Origin: an uncultured Candidatus Saccharibacteria bacterium | Lineage (GTDB): Bacteria; Patescibacteria; Saccharimonadia; Saccharimonadales; UBA6022 | Direction: 5' to 3' | Length of the DNA: 18,059 bases | Assembly: GCA_946479115.1 (NCBI GenBank) | Contig: CAMLED010000007.1 | Coordinates: 1-18,059, forward strand | Part shown: positions 14,463-18,059 of the stretch, piece after piece | Layout of the letters: each line of letters starts with the position of its first letter | Numbering within the stretch: the first letter of the stretch is position 1 | The notes under the pieces: generated by a model | Told to the model about the DNA's origin: nothing | What the model saw: only the letters and a program-made list of their open reading frames with translations | Databases searched by the model: none | Translations under genes and position numbers: made by a program

Positions 14463-14753
14463 CTAAAGACCGAGGTTACCAAGACCACCCATAAGTGGCT
14501 TCATCTTTTCAGCGGCAACTTCTTGTGCTTTTGCCAGGCCATCACGGACAGCGATTTCAATCCAGTGTTCAAGTTCTGAAATATCGTTTAGATCAACAGC
14601 TGCTGGGTCGATCTTTACGCTCTTAATTTTAAGTTCGCCATTAATTTGAACGACGACCGCACCGTCACCTGCTTCAACTTCAATGATTTCTTTAGCAAGG
14701 TCTTTTTGTGCCTTACGCAAATCATTCAACATCTTCATTTTATCAAAAGCCAT
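14463..14753 (-). CDS. ybaB: YbaB/EbfC-family nucleoid-associated protein
   Basis: A 96-residue protein with the YbaB tweezer fold. An N-terminal helix (MAFDKMKMLNDLRKAQKDLA) is followed by a three-stranded sheet (VEAGDGAVVVQINGELKIKS, with the conserved GxGxVxVxxNGxxxvxxv pattern) and a C-terminal helix with DGLAKAQEVAAEKM. The C-terminus LMGGLGNLGL is the short Gly-rich tail seen in many homologues (MgGlpglpG type). It binds DNA as a dimer and is usually co-transcribed with dnaX and recR. The ATG has a strong GAGGAG 8 bp upstream. A -10 (TATACT) sits between it and the preceding membrane protein, so ybaB-recR has its own promoter. Confidence 0.95.
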   Translation of the reverse strand: MAFDKMKMLNDLRKAQKDLAKEIIEVEAGDGAVVVQINGELKIKSVKIDPAAVDLNDISELEHWIEIAVRDGLAKAQEVAAEKMKPLMGGLGNLGL

Positions 14754-14784
14754 ACTCTGTCTCCTCTGTCTTGTTTATGTTCTT

Positions 14785-14790
14785 AGTATA
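14785..14790 (-). promoter_or_regulatory. -10 element of ybaB-recR
   Basis: On the minus strand TATACT (14790-14785), immediately after the stop codon of the glycosyltransferase-like gene. A start near 14778 leaves a 25-nt leader with a clear Shine-Dalgarno. No convincing -35 or TG extension. Confidence 0.45.
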
Positions 14791-14792
14791 CG

Positions 14793-16259
14793 TTATTTCT
14801 GATCTCTTTTATAGATGTAAAAGCGGTCAGCGGCAATTGTCAACGGATCAGTGACGATCAGTTTTGGTTCGCTGTACTCAGCCATCATATATGCGTCACG
14901 ACTAATAATTGTTAATGGCGTGGTTGTGTTGGCCGGTGTCGATACAGTAAGGTTCTTGTTATGTTTGGCAACAACATCGTAGAATGGCTTTTCCTGTGGC
15001 CCGACAAGTAGTGTTGTGGCTGGACGGTCTTTGGCAGCTAGTTGTTTATTAAGAAGTTTGAGGTCGTGCGAGAAGTATGTCGCTACCCCTGGATTATTTG
15101 TGTAGCTGTACGTATAGCGCTCTAGTCCACTAAAGAACATACCGCCGACTAGGATTGTTAATGGCAGTAGTCCAGCTATACGGGCATAAGGGTTTTTAGG
15201 GAAAAGTTGATACCAACTACGTAGGAGTGTGCTAATACCCATTGCCATCAGTAGCATGGCTGGGACGAAGGTAATGCTGGTGAAATCTGGGTTAATTACC
15301 AGAACTGGGATAAGTAGTAGCACCCAGGCACTAATGATATAGCTACGAGCAGTGTATTTAGTCGTCGACAAGCGAATAATACCAAGCACAATAAGAATCA
15401 TTGAACCTAGGCTGTAGATTGGTGTTGTTGCGATGCCTTCACTGGCGCTGGTGAAGTTAAAGTACTGTTTTAGCAGCACCATAATATTGTGAGGTACATC
15501 GGGCATCGAAGCTGGAACGCCTAGCAGTGTTAGCCCAACAGACGGATCTTTGATAATTCCATAGATTAACGGCGTGATGACAATAAGGGCACATGCGAGG
15601 GCGATCAGTACCTTCGCTCGCGCTTTTAGTACTTGCCGCATCAAAAAGCGTAGGTGTGGATGCAGTGCCATGGCGCTAATCAGAGCAATGAGAATATAAA
15701 CGCTGAGCGGTGTATATAGACTAAAAGCTGCCGAGCTAAATAGCGCAACTTTCCATAATCCAAGGAACTTGGCTCGGCGCGATACCATCATTGCTGATAC
15801 TAGTAGCCAAACTGACCAGAAGATATAGACGATACCAGGTGTACCATTTTGTGCCATAAACAAGAACTGACCAGTGGTGATAATAAGAACAGTCGTCAGT
15901 ACAGCGACGTTACGGCGGAACCACATTTGTAGCAGTAGGATCATACCAACTGCCGATAGGCCGCCAAGAATTAATGATGGAAGCTTGATGCTTAGGTTAT
16001 TTACGCCAAATAACGAAAGGCTGATGTGCTGCAGTAAATGGTATGGTAAATTGACGATCGACGCTGGCTGAAATGATTCCAGAGATGTGAGTGAAAGATT
16101 GCCGCTACTTACAACACTATTCATTTCGATCTGATTAAGGCCACCTGGTGCATATAAAAACGCCACCAACAACAAGCTGACAATTGTAAGTCCAATCACG
16201 CTGTAGCCAATAATATAGCGCCAGCGGTACAGGAAGTAATCGGTAATTTTCCTACTCAT
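14793..16259 (-). CDS. GT-C-fold glycosyltransferase-like membrane protein (PMT/ArnT-like)
   Basis: A 488-residue protein with about 10-12 membrane spans. The first span (about 14-36) is followed by an extracytoplasmic loop with NQIEMNSVVSSGNLSL (about 42-57), where GT-C enzymes carry their acidic catalytic residue. Next comes the PMT_2-like stretch IVNLPYHLLQHISLSLFGVN then NLSIKLPSLILGGL (about 68-101), then repeated spans to about 385. The C-terminal extracytoplasmic soluble domain (about 385-488) has alternating strands. Such enzymes transfer a sugar from a polyprenyl-phosphate donor to lipid or protein outside the membrane. The only acidic residue in the first loop is Glu45, so activity is uncertain. 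Start 16259 follows an extended -10 by 12 bp without a Shine-Dalgarno. It splits dnaB from ybaB. Confidence 0.8.
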   Translation of the reverse strand: MSRKITDYFLYRWRYIIGYSVIGLTIVSLLLVAFLYAPGGLNQIEMNSVVSSGNLSLTSLESFQPASIVNLPYHLLQHISLSLFGVNNLSIKLPSLILGGLSAVGMILLLQMWFRRNVAVLTTVLIITTGQFLFMAQNGTPGIVYIFWSVWLLVSAMMVSRRAKFLGLWKVALFSSAAFSLYTPLSVYILIALISAMALHPHLRFLMRQVLKARAKVLIALACALIVITPLIYGIIKDPSVGLTLLGVPASMPDVPHNIMVLLKQYFNFTSASEGIATTPIYSLGSMILIVLGIIRLSTTKYTARSYIISAWVLLLIPVLVINPDFTSITFVPAMLLMAMGISTLLRSWYQLFPKNPYARIAGLLPLTILVGGMFFSGLERYTYSYTNNPGVATYFSHDLKLLNKQLAAKDRPATTLLVGPQEKPFYDVVAKHNKNLTVSTPANTTTPLTIISRDAYMMAEYSEPKLIVTDPLTIAADRFYIYKRDQK

Positions 16260-16271
16260 AAGGTACTTTTT

Positions 16272-16280
16272 AGTATAGCA
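16272..16280 (-). promoter_or_regulatory. Extended -10 promoter of the glycosyltransferase-like gene
   Basis: On the minus strand TG-C-TATACT (16280-16272), in the 23-bp gap after dnaB. Predicted leader is about 5 nt with no ribosome site. Confidence 0.6.
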
Positions 16281-16282
16281 TG

Positions 16283-17632
16283 TTAGCCGTCGTGTCGTTT
16301 GTCGAGCGACATAAATCGTAGACGCTCAGGGTGGAAGTATAATTCAACTTTACCAACTGGTCCGTTACGGTGTTTAGCGATGATGAGATCGGTAATGTTT
16401 TCACGCTCAGTTTCTGGGTTGTAGTAGGCTTCGCGGTAGATGAACATAACGATGTCGGCATCCTGCTCGATTGATCCTGATTCACGCAGGTCGGCCAGCT
16501 GTGGAATTTGCGGGCTACGTGATTCAACCGAACGCGATAGCTGTGACAGTGCGATAACTGGCACGTTAAGTTCACGCGCAATCAACTTGAGTCCACGTGA
16601 GATTTCACTCACCTCTTGAACACGGTTGCCGTCATTCTTGCCACTTCCCTGCATCAGCTGCAAGTAGTCGATGATGATCAGCCCGATTGGCTGTTCGTGG
16701 GCAATACGGCGAGCTTTGGTGCGCATTTCTAGGACGCATACACCTGGCGTGTCATCGATAAAGATTGGCGCTTCGGCCATCTCACCCATAGCATCAGATA
16801 ATTTCGAAAAGTCTTCGTCAGACAGATTACCGGTACGAATATTCCAGGCATCAACTCCTGATGCGTCGGCCAACATACGGTCGACCAACTGCTCTTTACT
16901 CATCTCGAGGCTAAAGAACAGGACGGCTTGTTTGGCGACGGTCGCAACGTTATAGGCGAGGTTGGTCACCAAAGTAGTTTTACCCATCGCAGGACGAGCC
17001 GCGAGGATAATAAGATCAGATCGCTGCAGACCAGCGGTCATATTATCTAGGTCGCGGTAACCAGTGCGGACGCCACGTAGCGCGCCTTTGTTGCGGTGTA
17101 ATTCTTCCATACGGTCGAAACTATCATTCAAGATCGTTTCAATACTGACCAGGTCTTGTTTGAGTGATTGGTCACTGACACTAAATAGTTCGGCCTCGGC
17201 CTTTTCAAGTAATTCCTGTGTCGTGTTGTCTTCGTCGTAGCCTAATTCGCTAATCATCGAGCTGGCTTTGATCAGACGACGACGAACAGCTTTCAGTGCG
17301 ACCATTTCAGCATACGCCTCGGCGTGCGCTGCGGTTGGAACGTAGTTAGTTAGTTCGGTTAGATAGGCTGATCCGCCAACAACATCAAGTTCGTCTTTTT
17401 TCTTTAGCTCATCAGATAATGTCAGTAGGTCGACAGGTTTATGTCGTTCGTACAGACGAGTCATGCCGGCAAAGATCAAGGCATGGCGTTTATCATAGAA
17501 ATCCTTTGGCTTGACGTGCTCGCTAATGTCCGCGAGTGTTTCTTCGTCAATTAAAACAGCACCGAGCAGTGACTTTTCGGCGTCGAGGTTTTGTGGCGGC
17601 ACTTTTCCGGCCGGGACTTCTTTGGTTGCCAT
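16283..17632 (-). CDS. dnaB: Replicative DNA helicase DnaB
   Basis: A 449-residue hexameric 5'-3' helicase of the replication fork. The N-terminal domain (about 12-115) contains PPQNLDAEKSLLGAVLIDEE and DFYDKRHALIF. The linker leads to the RecA-like domain with TGYRDLDNMTAGLQRSDLII (about 190-209), Walker A ARPAMGKTT (212-220, Lys218), FFSLEMSKEQLVDRML, Walker B LIIIDYLQLM, NVPVIALSQLSRSVE and the arginine-finger region DLRESGSIEQDADIVMFIYR. All catalytic motifs are present and there is no intein. The ATG has GGAG 7 bp upstream and lies 20 bp after the dnaX stop, so dnaX and dnaB are co-transcribed, placing clamp loader and helicase in one unit. Confidence 0.97.
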   Translation of the reverse strand: MATKEVPAGKVPPQNLDAEKSLLGAVLIDEETLADISEHVKPKDFYDKRHALIFAGMTRLYERHKPVDLLTLSDELKKKDELDVVGGSAYLTELTNYVPTAAHAEAYAEMVALKAVRRRLIKASSMISELGYDEDNTTQELLEKAEAELFSVSDQSLKQDLVSIETILNDSFDRMEELHRNKGALRGVRTGYRDLDNMTAGLQRSDLIILAARPAMGKTTLVTNLAYNVATVAKQAVLFFSLEMSKEQLVDRMLADASGVDAWNIRTGNLSDEDFSKLSDAMGEMAEAPIFIDDTPGVCVLEMRTKARRIAHEQPIGLIIIDYLQLMQGSGKNDGNRVQEVSEISRGLKLIARELNVPVIALSQLSRSVESRSPQIPQLADLRESGSIEQDADIVMFIYREAYYNPETERENITDLIIAKHRNGPVGKVELYFHPERLRFMSLDKRHDG

Positions 17633-17652
17633 GGTTAACTCCAGTAGATAGG

Positions 17653-18059
17653 CTATTCGCCTACGCTCACTTCTTCTCCTCCACCCATAATAGCAGCAAC
17701 TGCCGCCGCTGTCTCATCTTTCGGTGGTGGTGGTGTGCCAACGGTGTCAATTGTTAGGTCACCGGCACCAGTTTTGATTAATGCATCGACAAGATTAAGG
17801 CGATGTTTTGTATCATCGAGCTTGCGTTTCCAGAACGGCGTGCCGGTGTATAGACGCAATGTATTGCCATCAACTTCGGGTGTACATTTTTGCAGAACGC
17901 TATAGATCGCGACGTAATTTGTACGGGTAAACTCAACCAATTGTGTCCAGTCGAGATTGAAATCGCTACCACTGGTTGCTGGCACTGCCGCCACTGTTTC
18001 AGCTGCCGCTACTGGAGCTACAGTTGGTTGTGGTCGAGGCGCTGCCATTTTTGGTTTAG
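17653..18059 (-). CDS. dnaX: DNA polymerase III gamma/tau subunit, C-terminal part (partial)
   Basis: The frame is open to the window edge, so only the last 134 or so residues are seen. A Pro/Ala-rich linker is followed by a small alpha/beta domain beginning DFNLDWTQLVEFTRTNYVAI, with LRLYTGTPFWKRKLDDTKHR, then a short Pro-rich tail ending IMGGGEEVSVGE. This matches the domain found after the AAA+ clamp-loader core in gamma/tau proteins of many bacteria (Trp, then alternating helices with a strand for L-L-f-F). The AAA+ core is outside the window, so the name depends partly on the dnaX-ybaB-recR neighbourhood. An internal ATG at 18048 is not the true start. Stop is TAG, followed 20 bp later by dnaB. 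Confidence 0.72.
   Translation of the reverse strand, partial: KPKMAAPRPQPTVAPVAAAETVAAVPATSGSDFNLDWTQLVEFTRTNYVAIYSVLQKCTPEVDGNTLRLYTGTPFWKRKLDDTKHRLNLVDALIKTGAGDLTIDTVGTPPPPKDETAAAVAAIMGGGEEVSVGE

Overview
The window looks like a chromosomal core region of an ultra-small Patescibacteria/CPR bacterium, most likely a Saccharibacterium (TM7). This is inferred from protein character and compact layout; no 16S rRNA or marker search is possible here. The gene content is ordinary bacterial housekeeping (dnaX, dnaB, ybaB, recR, cysS, tgt, a GreA-type factor, yajQ, a nanoRNase). Genes are packed tightly and there are no insertion sequences, phage genes or CRISPR arrays. Stop codons are TAA or TAG in 20 of 21 genes. 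The single TGA stop (267-residue hypothetical protein) fits the standard code rather than the UGA=Gly code of SR1/Gracilibacteria.

Layout. 1-1640, minus strand: tRNA-Gln(UUG); a soluble, catalytically dead relative of P2-type ATPases; a GreA-family factor with its own terminator. 1640-3704, minus: sensor kinase, OmpR-type regulator and HxlR regulator. 3806-3934, plus: a 42-residue membrane peptide, divergent from hxlR. 3964-6454, minus: an ABC-2 exporter (ATPase plus permease) behind yajQ. 6511-7954, minus: an unrecognised 267-residue protein and an NADPH-dependent FMN reductase. 8038-10398, plus: tgt and an AI-2E-family membrane protein, ending at a bidirectional terminator. 10462-12913, minus: nrnA and cysS, overlapping by 20 bp. 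12956-13222, plus: a strong consensus promoter, a highly structured RNA of about 230 nt with no recognisable ORF, and an intrinsic terminator. 13352-13732, plus: a small membrane protein. 13840-18059, minus: the replication/repair cluster dnaX (partial), dnaB, a GT-C glycosyltransferase-like membrane protein, ybaB and recR.

Two things stand out across the window. First, many genes start 6-9 bases after a -10 hexamer, often an extended TGnTATAAT/TGnTATACT, with no Shine-Dalgarno sequence. This suggests that leaderless mRNA is common here, alongside a second class of genes with a 25-45 nt leader and a clear Shine-Dalgarno. Second, the RNA at 12991-13222 matches none of the RNase P, tmRNA, SRP or 6S hallmarks I can check by eye, and is the best candidate for an undescribed element. 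Smaller oddities are a RecR without its C4 zinc finger, the P-type ATPase remnant that keeps the nucleotide-binding motif but has lost all catalytic motifs, and an altered substrate-loop region in Tgt.
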